Shown here piece after piece: positions 24,780 to 34,475 of a stretch of DNA of 41,867 nucleotides (positions within the stretch are counted from its first letter, which is position 1; the number at the start of each line of letters is the position of its first letter). This DNA is from Clostridiales bacterium (GTDB taxonomy: Bacteria > Bacillota > Clostridia > Lachnospirales > Lachnospiraceae). A program made the translations under genes and the position numbers. The notes under the pieces were generated by a model, which saw only the letters and a list, made by a program, of their open reading frames with translations, did not search any database and was not told where the DNA came from. The stretch is taken from the NCBI GenBank assembly GCA_012520645.1, contig JAAYNV010000023.1:1-41867 (forward strand), in the 5' to 3' direction.

Positions 24780-24837
24780 AAGAGACATAAGTGTCTCTTG
24801 AAGATACAGAGTCCCTGTAGCTAGGGCAGGGGCTCTG
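24780..24837 (+). terminator. Two hairpins between EIIA and EIICB genes
   Basis: AAGAGACA/TGTCTCTT (24780-24799) is an 8-bp stem with a 4-base loop. A second, 11-bp stem follows (24807-24817 with 24827-24837, one G-U). Neither is followed directly by a good T run, though TTTT occurs at about 24843. They may stabilise or partly end the upstream message before nagE. Confidence 0.45.
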
Positions 24838-24935
24838 CCCTCCTGTTTTAGCCCGGTGCATCATAGCCGACTTTTTATGGGAGAAAATGAAAAAGCATAG
24901 GGTAATAGAAGGAGAGGAAAGGAAGGTAAGTTATT

Positions 24936-26375
24936 ATGATGAAATACTTACAGAAATTAGGAAAATCTTTGATGCTCCCGGTTGCATGTCTTCCGGTTGC
25001 AAGTATTCTGATGGGTATCGGTTATTGGATCGACCCTACCGGATGGGGCGCAAACAATGTGGTTGCAGCATTTTTATTAAAGGCAGGCGGTGCCCTGATT
25101 GATAACATGGCAATTCTGTTTGCAATCGGTGTCGGCGTTGGTATGTCTGACGATAGTGACGGTACTTCCGGTCTGGCAGGACTCGTTTCCTGGCTGACGA
25201 TTACCACACTGCTTGCACCTGGTGCAGTTGCATTCTTTAAAGGGTGTGACGTGGCAGAGGTTCCGGCAGCGTTCTCAAAGATTCAGACACAGTTTACCGG
25301 TATTCTGGCTGGTTTGATCGGTGCAACCTGTTATAATAAGTTCAAAGGAACAAAGCTTCCGGACGCATTATCTTTCTTCAGTGGTAAGAGATGCGTTGCC
25401 ATTGTAACAGCAGGATGCTCTATTATTGCAGCACTTATTATGTTCTTTATCTGGCCGGTTATTTACGGCGGACTGGTTTCCTTTGGTGAAGCTATCGTAG
25501 CAACTGGCGGTATCGGCGCAGCTATTTACGCTTTCTTAAACAGACTTTTGATTCCGTTTGGTCTGCACCACGCATTAAACTCCGTATTCTGGTTTGATGT
25601 AGCAGGCATCAACGACCTCGGAAACTTCTGGTCCGGCGAAGGTGTGCTGGGACAGACAGGTATGTACATGACAGGCTTCTTCCCGGTTATGATGTTCGGT
25701 CTTCCGGCAGGTGCGTTAGCTATGTATCATACCGCAAAAGATAAGAAGAAAAAAATTGCAGCAGGTGTATTATTTGCAGGTGCTTTATCTTCCTTCTTTA
25801 CAGGTGTTACAGAGCCGCTTGAATTTGCATTCATGTTCTTAGCTCCTGGTCTGTATGTATTGCATGCAGGTTTGACAGGTGTTTCTGCACTGATCTGCTA
25901 CTACTTACCGGTAAGAAGTGGTTTCAACTTCTCCGCTGGTCTGGTTGACTGGGTACTCAGCTTCAAGGCACCGATGGCTCAGAATCCGTGGATTCTCATT
26001 CCGGTTGGTCTGGTATTTGCAGTAATTTATTATGTATTGTTCCGTGTTGTGATCACCAAGTTTGATCTGAAGACTCCGGGACGTGAGGACGATGATATTT
26101 CGGATGCAGAAATGAATGTACAGCTTGCAAACAATGACTTTACAACAGTTGCAAGAATCGTTCTGGAAGGTCTGGGCGGTAAGGAAAATGTGAAGTCTCT
26201 GGATAACTGTGTAACAAGACTTCGTCTGGAAGTAAAGGATTACACGGCAGTGGATGAGAAGAAGATCAAATCTGCAGGAATATCCGGAATCATTCGCCCG
26301 AGCAAGACTTCGGTTCAGGTTATTGTAGGAACCAAGGTACAGTTTGTGGCAGATGAAATGAAGAAGATGTTATAA
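24936..26375 (+). CDS. nagE: PTS N-acetylglucosamine transporter EIICB
   Basis: A 479-residue permease of the glucose-family PTS. The EIIC domain spans about residues 1-370 with ten or so membrane helices (LMLPVACLPVASILMGIGYW, GLHHALNSVFWFDVAGINDL, FFTGVTEPLEFAFMFLAPGLY). A linker leads to an EIIB domain (~395-479) whose phosphocysteine is in SLDNCVTRLRLEVKD. The FWFDVAGINDLGNFW and GQTGMYMTGFFP region and the nagB gene downstream favour GlcNAc as substrate over glucose. No fused EIIA; the separate EIIA is encoded just upstream. ATG 24936 and 24939 are both possible; GGAAGG precedes them. Confidence 0.9.
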   Translation: MMKYLQKLGKSLMLPVACLPVASILMGIGYWIDPTGWGANNVVAAFLLKAGGALIDNMAILFAIGVGVGMSDDSDGTSGLAGLVSWLTITTLLAPGAVAFFKGCDVAEVPAAFSKIQTQFTGILAGLIGATCYNKFKGTKLPDALSFFSGKRCVAIVTAGCSIIAALIMFFIWPVIYGGLVSFGEAIVATGGIGAAIYAFLNRLLIPFGLHHALNSVFWFDVAGINDLGNFWSGEGVLGQTGMYMTGFFPVMMFGLPAGALAMYHTAKDKKKKIAAGVLFAGALSSFFTGVTEPLEFAFMFLAPGLYVLHAGLTGVSALICYYLPVRSGFNFSAGLVDWVLSFKAPMAQNPWILIPVGLVFAVIYYVLFRVVITKFDLKTPGREDDDISDAEMNVQLANNDFTTVARIVLEGLGGKENVKSLDNCVTRLRLEVKDYTAVDEKKIKSAGISGIIRPSKTSVQVIVGTKVQFVADEMKKML

Positions 26376-26465
26376 GATTCAGCAGTGATTGGTATATAGC
26401 TGAATGGAAAAGAATAACCTAGCAGGGCAGGAAAGATTTCTGCCGAAAGGAGTATCGTTAAAGCG

Positions 26466-27201
26466 ATGAGAATTTATAGAGCAAAAGACTATAAAGATAT
26501 GAGCAGAAAAGCAGCCAATATTATTTCTGCGCAGATTATTATGAAGCCGGATTGCGTACTAGGACTGGCAACAGGATCGACACCGATCGGCACTTACGAA
26601 CAGTTGGTAGAGTGGTATAAAAAGGGAGATCTGGATTTTTCCGGTGTAACTACGGTTAATCTGGATGAATACAAAGGACTTCCCAGAGACAATGAGCAGA
26701 GTTACTACTATTTTATGCACGATAAACTGTTTGGTCATGTGAATATCGATCTGGCAAGAACCCATCTGCCGGATGGTATGGAGCCGGATTCAAAAAAAGG
26801 CGTGTGAAGATTACAATCATATTATTCATTCGCTGGGAGGGATTGATTTACAGCTTTTAGGTCTGGGACATAACGGTCATATCGGCTTTAACGAGCCGGG
26901 GTTGTCATTCGAGACAGAGACGCATTGCGTGGATCTGACAGAAAAGACGATGAAGGCGAACCAGAGGTTTTTCACATCGCTTGACGAGGTGCCCAGGCAG
27001 GCCTATACAATGGGAATAAAAACAATCATGCAGGCAAAGAAGGTTCTGATGGTAGTAAGCGGCAGTGATAAAGCGCAGATTTTACATGATGCGTTTTTCG
27101 GACCGGTGACTCCGCAGGTTCCGGCATCTATTCTGCAGATGCACAAGGATGTGAGTATTGTGGCGGATGAAGAGGCGTTGGCACTGATTCCCGAAATCTG
27201 A
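26466..27201 (+). pseudogene. nagB: Glucosamine-6-phosphate deaminase with one-base frameshift
   Basis: NagB converts glucosamine-6-P to fructose-6-P and ammonia, the last step after GlcNAc uptake and deacetylation. The first 108 or so codons are good (GLATGSTPIGTYEQL, VNLDEYKGLP with the catalytic Asp). After GMEPDSKK the frame runs into TGA at 26805-26807. From there the +1 frame continues perfectly (ACEDYNHIIHSLGGIDLQLL, GLGHNGHIGFNEPG with the catalytic His, to LIPEI). The break is an A7 run (26792-26798) where A6 would restore one ~244-residue enzyme. It may be a recent mutation, a slippage-restored gene, or a sequencing error. No nagA is nearby. An AAAGGAG lies about 14 bases before ATG, rather far. 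Confidence 0.9.
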
Positions 27202-27268
27202 AAAAGTATGATAGAATAGGGTAAATAACGGCTGGCACTTTTTGCGACTATCCCCATGTTAACAGAAG

Positions 27269-27305
27269 ACTCCCGGCATACCAAACGGTATGCCGGGAGT
27301 TTTTC
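27269..27305 (+). terminator. Strong terminator after nagB
   Basis: A 14-bp perfect stem (ACTCCCGGCATACC with its complement), AAAC loop and a TTTTT tail. It ends the GlcNAc locus. Confidence 0.93.
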
Positions 27306-27314
27306 TGCGCGGTT

Positions 27315-27390
27315 TTTAAAGAGATTTAAGGAGTTGTTAAGAATTCGGAAAGACTCTGGCAAAGACTTATAACGGACAATTTTCTATAAT
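27315..27390 (+). promoter_or_regulatory. Probable response-regulator boxes and promoter of the ABC operon
   Basis: TTTAA (27315), TTTAA (27325) and GTTAA (27336) recur at 10- and 11-base steps, each followed by a purine-rich stretch. This is the direct-repeat pattern bound by OmpR/PhoB-type regulators. A perfect TATAAT follows at 27385-27390, without a good -35, as expected for an activated promoter. The response regulator encoded at 30857-31555 is the natural candidate. Confidence 0.55.
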
Positions 27391-27420
27391 AATATCAGAT
27401 CATGGAAGGGAGAAAATAGA

Positions 27421-28182
27421 ATGAGTGATATTATTTTAAGAACGGAAAAGCTTTGCAAAAGCTTTTCAACAGGTGGAAATCAGCAGCATGTGCTCAAAAA
27501 TATTGATCTTGAGATTCGGAAAGGCGATTTTACCATTATTATGGGAAGTTCCGGTTCCGGAAAGTCAACATTACTGTATGCGCTGTCAGGAATGGACAGA
27601 CCTTCTTTAGGAAAGGTGGAATTTCAGAAAAGGGATATTTCGAAATGCACCAATGATGAACTGGCAGTTTTTCGGCGTGATAACTGCGGCTTTGTATTTC
27701 AGAGCATCTATTTACTGGATAACATGAGTGCTTTGGATAATGTCCTGACCAGTGCCTTGTTAAAGAGAAAGAGCAAAAAGGAGGTATTGGAAGAAACAAA
27801 GCAACTGCTTAAAAAAGTTGGAATTGATGAAAACAGCTGGAATAAATTTCCGTCACAGATGTCCGGAGGAGAGTGCCAAAGAGTGGGAATTGTACGGGCA
27901 CTGATCAATCATCCCAGAATTGTATTTGCGGATGAACCGACGGGAGCCTTGAATTCAGCCTCTGGGCAGGCGGTCCTAAATATTCTGACCGAGGTGAATA
28001 GAGAGGGGCAGAGTCTGGTTGTGGTAACGCACGATATAAAGACAGCAATGCGTGGAAACCGTATTTTATATATTAAGGATGGAAATATCAGGGGAGAATT
28101 GAATCTGCCATTTTATGAAGAACAGGAAACGGAAAAGCGGCGCAAAGAGGTACAGCTGTTTCTGGAACAGATGGGATGGTAG
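27421..28182 (+). CDS. ABC transporter ATP-binding protein (MacB/BceA type)
   Basis: A 253-residue ATPase of the LolD/MacB/BceA group that works with FtsX-type permeases. Walker A is GSSGSGKST (about 41-49), Q-loop FVFQSIYLLDNM, signature MSGGECQRVGIVRAL, Walker B IVFADEPTGALNS, switch His in VVTHD. In Firmicutes this group is often paired with a two-component system and handles peptide antibiotics or cell-envelope stress; both partner types follow here. GAAGGGAG lies about 8 bases before ATG. The partner permease is broken, so this subunit may now be without function. Confidence 0.93.
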   Translation: MSDIILRTEKLCKSFSTGGNQQHVLKNIDLEIRKGDFTIIMGSSGSGKSTLLYALSGMDRPSLGKVEFQKRDISKCTNDELAVFRRDNCGFVFQSIYLLDNMSALDNVLTSALLKRKSKKEVLEETKQLLKKVGIDENSWNKFPSQMSGGECQRVGIVRALINHPRIVFADEPTGALNSASGQAVLNILTEVNREGQSLVVVTHDIKTAMRGNRILYIKDGNIRGELNLPFYEEQETEKRRKEVQLFLEQMGW

Positions 28183-28199
28183 TTAAGAGGAGCAATGAA

Positions 28200-29442
28200 A
28201 TGAAAATTTGGAGACTGACTTTATTTAATCTGAAAAAAAGGAAGGGGACCAGTGTTTCCCTACTGCTTCTGATATTTATAGCCACATTATTTTTATGTAT
28301 CGGGCTGAATATCATGACGGGAGCAAGGAACATTTATAAAATTAATCATACGGCATTGAATGAACCGGATAACTGTTACATATGTTCGCAGAGTATGTTT
28401 CGAAAGGAGTATTATGAGTTTCTAAAAAATAATGAGTTGACTGAGAAATCAGAATGTATCAGGGTGATCGGAATGACGGAGGGAGAGATTCCTTATGATG
28501 GAGGAACGATTGAGATTGCTTTGATGTTTCAGAACTATGATGAACAGGGGAAATTTTTCAGTCCGGTTTTTACCGATCTGACAGAGGTGAGTGCAGAAAA
28601 GGCAATCTATGCACCGGAGACCTTAAGACAGTATGGATTTGCATCCGGGGATATGCTTACTATCGGCTATAAGGGTAATCAATATAAATTTCAAATTGCG
28701 GGATTTTTTCAGACCACCTGTTTTGGAATCATCCATACAGGAGGACTGCGGTTTTATCTTCCGCAGGAGAATTATGAAGGATTGAAACAGGAGATTGGAG
28801 AATGCTATGCCATGCTGGCATCAGCCGAAAGTTATAAGAACTCCTATGAACTGGATATGGAACTGAAGGACTATATCCGTAAAAATGCAGACAGTATTAC
28901 AAAAACAGAAATGGTTATTTGGGGAAATGCTTTGGAATGTGAAGGGGCTTATTCCTATATGGGGATTATTATGGCGGCAATTCTACTTGGATTTTCCGTG
29001 ATCATTACGATTATTTGTCTGCTTGTAATCCGCTTTCGGATTCATAACACGATTGAAACGAGCATGGTTCAGATCGGAACACTGCAGGCACTTGGTTTTA
29101 AAGCCGGAGAAGTTATTTCGGTTTATGTGTTGGAATATGTATTGATTTCAACGGTTGGGGCATTAGCAGGTATTTCAGCAAATTATATGGTGCTTCCTGT
29201 TTTTGGAAAGGCATTGGAAGGAATTTACGGACTATCATGGAAGTTCTTTGGTCATCTTGAAAAGGATGTATGCTGTCTGCTCTTCTGTATTCTTCTTTCC
29301 GCAGTGTTGAGTTTTTTTCCGCCAGAAGGATATATAGTTATGCACCGGTCATAGCATTGTCGGGGGGAATCAAAAGTCACAGCTTCCGTAGAAATTTTTT
29401 TCCACTTCATCAGGGGAAGCATACGCAAGTCAGACTGCAACT
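28200..29442 (+). pseudogene. FtsX-type ABC permease, frameshifted and truncated
   Basis: From ATG 28200 (GAGGAG 8 bases upstream) the product begins MKIWRLTLFNLKKRKGTSVS, with a membrane helix, a ~200-residue extracellular part, and a FtsX core (MGIIMAAILLGFSVIITIICLL, SMVQIGTLQALGFKAGEV). At a T7 run (29312-29318) the frame fails and hits TAG at 29352-29354. Reading on in the next frame restores family-like sequence (FFSARRIYSYAPVIALSGG and SFRRNFFPLHQGK) up to about 29440, where it abruptly joins serine-hydrolase sequence. Family members run to ~750-800 residues with a second FtsX half, so about half of the gene is deleted. Confidence 0.85.
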
Positions 29443-30780
29443 GTGTTTATGGGGGAGCATTTGGAGGTACTTTCAAAGGAATCAGCTGGACTTATGATGC
29501 AGAATGAATATGATTTGACAGAGTATCGGAGGGCAGAGGGAGACAGTAACCAGAAATACGGGCTTGGATTTGATGGAACAGAGGATTTTATTTTTGACTG
29601 TTACGGAATAAAATCGGTTTCCAAAGGTGGTGACCTGCATTTTCAGCATGCGAATCTGACGATTCTGCCGGAAGAGAAGCTGTCATGTGCCGTGACTTGT
29701 TCTGGGGGAAATTCTTTCTACGCTCAGATGATGGCACAGGAGATTCTGCTGACGGTACTGGAGGAACAGGGAAAAATAGAAAGAGGTGATACAGAGGTCA
29801 GTGTAAAGAGTATTTCAGAGGGATATGAGCAGCTTGCGAAGCAAAAGATTCCCGATTCTTTGAAGACCTATGCGGGAAATTATGCAGCGGGAGACTGTAT
29901 GGTGGAACTGAGTTTTCCGAATGAGTTTACTTTGCAGCTCAGGAAACTGGATGAGACGGGAACAGATACACAGACCTATACTTATCGGGAAAATGGGTGG
30001 TTTACCGGAGTAATGGGAAAATACATCTTTGCCGGTATGGATACTGCCCAGAATGGCAGTACCGGAATCAGCAGACTGAAGCTTTGTACAGAGCAGGATG
30101 GAAGTCGTTATTTCATAAGCAATGGTTATATGGAGACAGCCGGATTCCCAACACAGGCACTGAGTACAGTGGCTGCAGTCAGAGTGGAGGAAAAAAGACT
30201 TGGAAAGGATATTTTAAAGGCATGGGATAAGCGCATTGGCAAGCAGTATTTTCTGGTCAATGCCCTGCCCGCCAGCGAGGACTATGATCTGGGAGATAAT
30301 GTGTCTTTCTGGTTTGAGGAAAGTGGCGTGGCAGGATTTTTGCGACCAAAGAGCGGCATGCTACAGGTCATGGAGCTTGTGGATAAAAACAGATTGAAAA
30401 CGGCAAAGCTTGAAAGGGACATGACGGAGGGGTATGTATCGAAAATGGGAGATACCGAATATATACAATTTGACATAGGACATGTTTATGCAGGAGAAGA
30501 GATTCTTCAGGATTTTCCTGATTCTGATACAACGGTCATCATGGACGCATCAGAGGAAACCAAATGGTATAAAATTCCGCAGGAAATGACAGGAAAGAGA
30601 ATAGAGGTACAGATAGAGGAGGGGACTGCGATTTTCTTTTATGACCAATACATGAATCTGATATACTCTACTCATATGCTGAATGCGGGAAAGCAGATTT
30701 CCCTGCCAAAGGAAGGGTATGCGGCATTTGCGGCAGAAAAAGGAAAGAAATGTGAGATTTTGTTTCTGGATGCACAATAG
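29443..30780 (+). pseudogene. C-terminal remnant of a beta-lactamase-family serine hydrolase
   Basis: A 445-codon open frame starting at GTG 29443, with no ribosome binding site. It opens GEHLEVLSKESAGLMMQNEYDL, then YGLGFDG and YGIKSVSKGGDLHFQHANLTILPE, which is the C-terminal part (with the SKGG/HSG-like third motif) of class C beta-lactamase/penicillin-binding-type serine hydrolases. The N-terminal part with the SxxK nucleophile and YxN motif is absent. A long beta-rich C-terminal extension (about residues 150-445) of unknown role follows. The start abuts the truncated permease, so one deletion removed the permease 3' half and the hydrolase 5' half. Without the nucleophile it should be inactive. 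Confidence 0.75.
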
Positions 30781-30856
30781 AGCACTGAAATATGTTATGA
30801 TAGGACGGTAAGAGATAGAAATTCGTATTGTATCCGGCTGTTAAGGAGGGAATTGG

Positions 30857-31555
30857 ATGGAATATCAGGTTCTGATCATTGATGATGAACAGGAGATTGC
30901 AGAGTCGACTGCAGAATACTTTAATATGTTTGATATTCCGACTGCGTATGCTACCAGCTATGAGGAAGGAATGGAGTTTTTAAGGAAGTACCATGTACAG
31001 CTTCTACTGCTTGACATCAATCTGGGAGAGCGTTCGGGTTTTGAATTTTGTAAGAAAATCCGGCATCAACTTGACATTCCCATTCTCTTTATCAGTGCAA
31101 GAACCAGTGATGACGATGTGCTTACGGCTTTAAATATCGGTGGGGACGATTACATTAAGAAGCCTTATACATTAAATGTACTGTTGGCAAAGGTCAAGGT
31201 GGTGCTGAAGCGGTATGGAAAAGCAGTACCGGAGTCTCAGACAATATCAGAAAACGTATTGGAGAGGGGAAATGAGATTCTGGAGCTGGATCATAACTTT
31301 CATCAGATTTATGTAGGCGGTTCTCCCATCAAGGTGCGCGAGATGGAATACCAGCTTCTTACCTACCTGGTACGGAATAAAGGCAGAGTGATTTCGAAAG
31401 AAGAACTGTTGGACAAGGTCTGGGGTAATCATTATGTGGGGGAGGGAACTCTTGCGGTTCACATAAGGCATTTGAGAGAAAAAATCGAGGAAAATCCCAA
31501 TGAACCGAAATATATTAAAACAGTATGGGGTATCGGATATGTCTTTCAGGAATAA
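30857..31555 (+). CDS. OmpR/PhoB-family response regulator
   Basis: A 232-residue regulator: receiver domain (1-120) with acidic pair IIDDE at 8-10, phosphoacceptor Asp in LLLLDINLG (~53), conserved Thr/Ser in FISART, and Lys in IKKPYT. It is followed by a winged-helix output domain (~135-230; YQLLTYLVRNKGRVISKEEL, VHIRHLREKIEENP, YIKTVWGIGYVF). AAGGAGGG lies 8 bases before ATG. It overlaps the kinase start by 17 bases and follows the damaged ABC/hydrolase genes, which it probably controlled through the repeats at 27315-27340. Confidence 0.95.
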   Translation: MEYQVLIIDDEQEIAESTAEYFNMFDIPTAYATSYEEGMEFLRKYHVQLLLLDINLGERSGFEFCKKIRHQLDIPILFISARTSDDDVLTALNIGGDDYIKKPYTLNVLLAKVKVVLKRYGKAVPESQTISENVLERGNEILELDHNFHQIYVGGSPIKVREMEYQLLTYLVRNKGRVISKEELLDKVWGNHYVGEGTLAVHIRHLREKIEENPNEPKYIKTVWGIGYVFQE

Positions 31556-32809
31556 ACGTTTTGGAATAGTAATCTGTTTGTTACTTTTCATCAATCTGGC
31601 AGTGGATCTGTATTTGATTGGGTGGATGAAAGCACCAGTGGATATAGAATGTGATATAACGGAGACAAACCGTATTTACCATGAGGTTTACAAGAATCTG
31701 GATACGCCGGAGAACTTAAACAGGAAATCCTTTTTCTATCCGTTTTGCGTGGTGGATGGAGAAAGACAGGTGCTGTATCAGTCGGAAGAAATTTCTGCCA
31801 GAAGTGTGGAGGATGCTATACAGGGAGGCTACGCATATTATGAACTTGATGGTCGGAGATTGCTGATCATTGACACAAGACAAGAGGAAAGTATCATACG
31901 ACAAAGAAGGAGTATAGCTACTGTGGCTGCTATTCTCCTTTTTGTGGTATCAGTAGCAGGAGCGGTATATTGGGGGTATCTGTATTATATTATTCTTCAG
32001 CCATTTGCAAGGCTCAAGAATTTTGCATCATGTGTGGCAACCGGAAACCTGGATATACCTCTGGAAATGGATCGGGGGAGAGTATTTGGGCTGTTTACGG
32101 AGAGTTTTGATATTTTGCGGGAGGAATTAAAGAAATCCAGGCAGAGGGAATATGAAGCGAATGTCAGTAAGAAGGAACTTGTGGCTGGTCTTAGCCATGA
32201 CATTAAGACACCGGTAACCTCGATCAAGCTCATGAGCGAGGTGTTGATGGTAAAATATAAGGGAAATGAGATTGAAGAAAAGATTTGCTCTATATATAAT
32301 AAGGCAGATCAGATTGATGCTCTGGTTACGGATATGTTCCATGCTACGTTAGAGGAGCTTGGGGAACTCAAAGTAAACTGCAGAGCGGTAAGCAGCAGCC
32401 AGCTTGCACAGATCATAGTGGATGCTGATTTCAAAAAGAGAGTGGAAAAAATTCCGGAGATCCCAGACTGTCTTTTAAATATGGATATCTTAAGAATACA
32501 GCAGATTATTGGAAATGTAATAAACAATTCCTATAAATATGCCGATACAAGGCTAGAAGTATGTTTTCGTTTTGAACAGCATTTTTTGTATATGCGCATC
32601 AGGGATTTCGGACCGGGGGTTTCGGAGGATGAACTGCCGCATATTTTTCAGAAATATTATCGCGGGAAGGATGCGGAAAGAAAGGAAAAATCGGGAGCGG
32701 GTCTCGGACTTTTTTGTGTAGGGATTTTATGGAGCGGATGAACGGCAGGATTGCAGCTTTTAATGAAAAGGATGGGTTCTCGATCGAGGTTGGTATTCCG
32801 CTTGTCTGA
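31539..32809 (+). pseudogene. Sensor histidine kinase with one-base break near its C-terminus
   Basis: From ATG 31539 the kinase has a first membrane helix (~8-27), an extracellular sensor of about 95 residues, a second helix (~127-150), HAMP-like linker, HisKA with His220 in GLSHDIKTPVTS, and an HATPase domain (NVINNSYKYAD N-box, DFGPGVSEDELP G1, SGAGLGLF G2). After GLGLFCV the frame is lost and stops at 32739-32741. One missing base in 32718-32721 would give RDFMERMNGRIAAFNEKDG...GIPLV and a stop at 32807-32809. Only the last ~30 residues of the ATP-binding domain are altered, so partial activity cannot be excluded. It overlaps the response-regulator gene. Confidence 0.88.
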
Positions 32810-32823
32810 GATGGAATACAAAA

Positions 32824-32853
32824 CCCCCAGCATACGCCTTTGCATGCCGGGGG
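32824..32853 (+). terminator. Hairpin after the histidine kinase
   Basis: CCCCC and GCAT arms pair with ATGC and GGGGG around an 11-base loop, just after the restored kinase stop. There is no T run, so it is a weak terminator candidate. Confidence 0.55.
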
Positions 32854-32917
32854 CTTATAAGGGAGGATAAGTATTATATTTTCTCTTTTGTATAAATAAT
32901 CAAAGGAGGGGGTTCCG

Positions 32918-34336
32918 ATGATTAGTAATAGTATGGACCGTAAAAAACAGAATTATACAGATAATAAATATTTTTATCAGAAAATTTTTAAACTGGTCAT
33001 TCCGATCGCTTTACAGAATCTGCTCAGTGCGGCAGTCAATTCGGCGGATGTGATCATGCTTAATTATGTGGGACAGTCCTCGATTTCTGCGGTATCGCTT
33101 GCAGCGCAGTATGCAAGCATACTGTTTATGGTCTATTATGGACTGGGAACCGGGGCAACTATGCTCTGTGCGCAGTATTACGGAAAGAAGGATTTTTATG
33201 CGATAAGGATAGTGGAGGGAATCGCCCTTCGGTTTTCAATGACGGTTTCGGTGTTGTTTGCGGCAGCCGCTCTTTTGATTCCAAAACAGATGATGCAGCT
33301 TTTTACATCGGATGCAGAGTTGATCGGGCTGGGAGCTTCTTACCTGCGGATTTTGAGTGTCAGCTATCTGTGCTGGGGACTGACTGAGGTCTATCTGGCA
33401 GTACTGCGCAGCATGGGCAGAGTCGCCATCAGCACGGTGCTAAATACACTGGCATTTTCTCTGAACATTTTTCTCAATGCCGTCTTTATTTTCGGATTGT
33501 TCGGAGCGCCGAAGCTGGGAGTTGTGGGAGTAGCGTTAGCAACGTCGCTGTCGCGTCTGACAGAGCTTGCGGGCTGCTTTATCGTGTCGGCAAAAAGCAC
33601 GGATGTGAAACTTAAGTTTTCGTATTTGTTCCAGAAAAATAAGCTGCTGTTTCAGGATTTTGTGCGGCTTTCCCTTCCGGCGCTGTTAAATGATGTGTCC
33701 TGGGGTGTGGCATTTTCAACTTACTCCATTATTCTTGGGCATCTTGGAAATGATGTGGTGGCTGCTAATTCCTTTGTGGTGGTCGTACGAAATTTCGGAA
33801 CGATACTCTGCTTTGGCGTAGCGAGTGCGGGCGGTATCCTGCTTGGTAATGTCATTGGAGAAAACCGGATGGAGGATGCGAAGCGGTATGCCACACAGCT
33901 TATGAAACTGACGGTTGCCAGCGGACTGATCGGAGGAGTTTTAATACTGGCAGCGTCCCCTCTGGTGCTCCGGTTTGCATCGGTATCTGATACGGCACGA
34001 CACTATCTGAAGGTAATGCTTTTTATCAATTCTTATTATGTCATGGGAGCAGCGGTTAATACGACGCTCATTGCCGGAGTCTTCCGGGCAGGCGGAGACA
34101 GTAAGTTTGGAATGATCTGTGATACGGTAGATATGTGGTGTTATGCGGTGCCGCTTGGATTTTTGGCTGCTTTTGTCCTAAAGCTGCCGGTGCTGTGGGT
34201 GTACTTTTTGCTTTGTACTGATGAGTTTGTGAAATGGCCCTGGGTTATTAAGCGTTATCGCAGCGGAAAGTGGCTTAAAAACATTACAAGGGAGAATTTG
34301 GAAGAGGATGCGCAAGCAGGAGCGCAGCTTCCCTGA
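32918..34336 (+). CDS. MATE family efflux transporter
   Basis: A 472-residue multidrug/toxic-compound exporter with about 12 membrane helices in two similar halves. Typical points are the N-terminal KLVIPIALQNLLSAAVNSADVIMLN, GTGATMLCAQYYGKKD after the first helical pair, and the second half LSLPALLNDVSWGVAF. Such proteins export cationic drugs or metabolites against Na+ or H+. The start is fixed by AAAGGAGGGGG at about 6 bases. It stands alone, after the two-component system and before the SEC-C gene. Substrate unknown. Confidence 0.93.
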   Translation: MISNSMDRKKQNYTDNKYFYQKIFKLVIPIALQNLLSAAVNSADVIMLNYVGQSSISAVSLAAQYASILFMVYYGLGTGATMLCAQYYGKKDFYAIRIVEGIALRFSMTVSVLFAAAALLIPKQMMQLFTSDAELIGLGASYLRILSVSYLCWGLTEVYLAVLRSMGRVAISTVLNTLAFSLNIFLNAVFIFGLFGAPKLGVVGVALATSLSRLTELAGCFIVSAKSTDVKLKFSYLFQKNKLLFQDFVRLSLPALLNDVSWGVAFSTYSIILGHLGNDVVAANSFVVVVRNFGTILCFGVASAGGILLGNVIGENRMEDAKRYATQLMKLTVASGLIGGVLILAASPLVLRFASVSDTARHYLKVMLFINSYYVMGAAVNTTLIAGVFRAGGDSKFGMICDTVDMWCYAVPLGFLAAFVLKLPVLWVYFLLCTDEFVKWPWVIKRYRSGKWLKNITRENLEEDAQAGAQLP

Positions 34337-34475
34337 TACACAGGAGGGTTTGCAGATACCGGTATAACATGGCTGCCGGAAGTTCTGGACTTTCCGCAGG
34401 TTTTAGTATATACTATAGTCTGGATATGCGAAAAAAGCGCATCAGAATTTATACGAATAAGGATGGACAAGTATT

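Noticed and set aside
26792..26800. Programmed -1 ribosomal frameshifting at the A-rich sequence in nagB
   Set aside because: Although the run resembles a slippery heptamer, restoring nagB needs a +1 (or -2) shift, not -1, and nagB is not known to use recoding. A one-base insertion or error is simpler.
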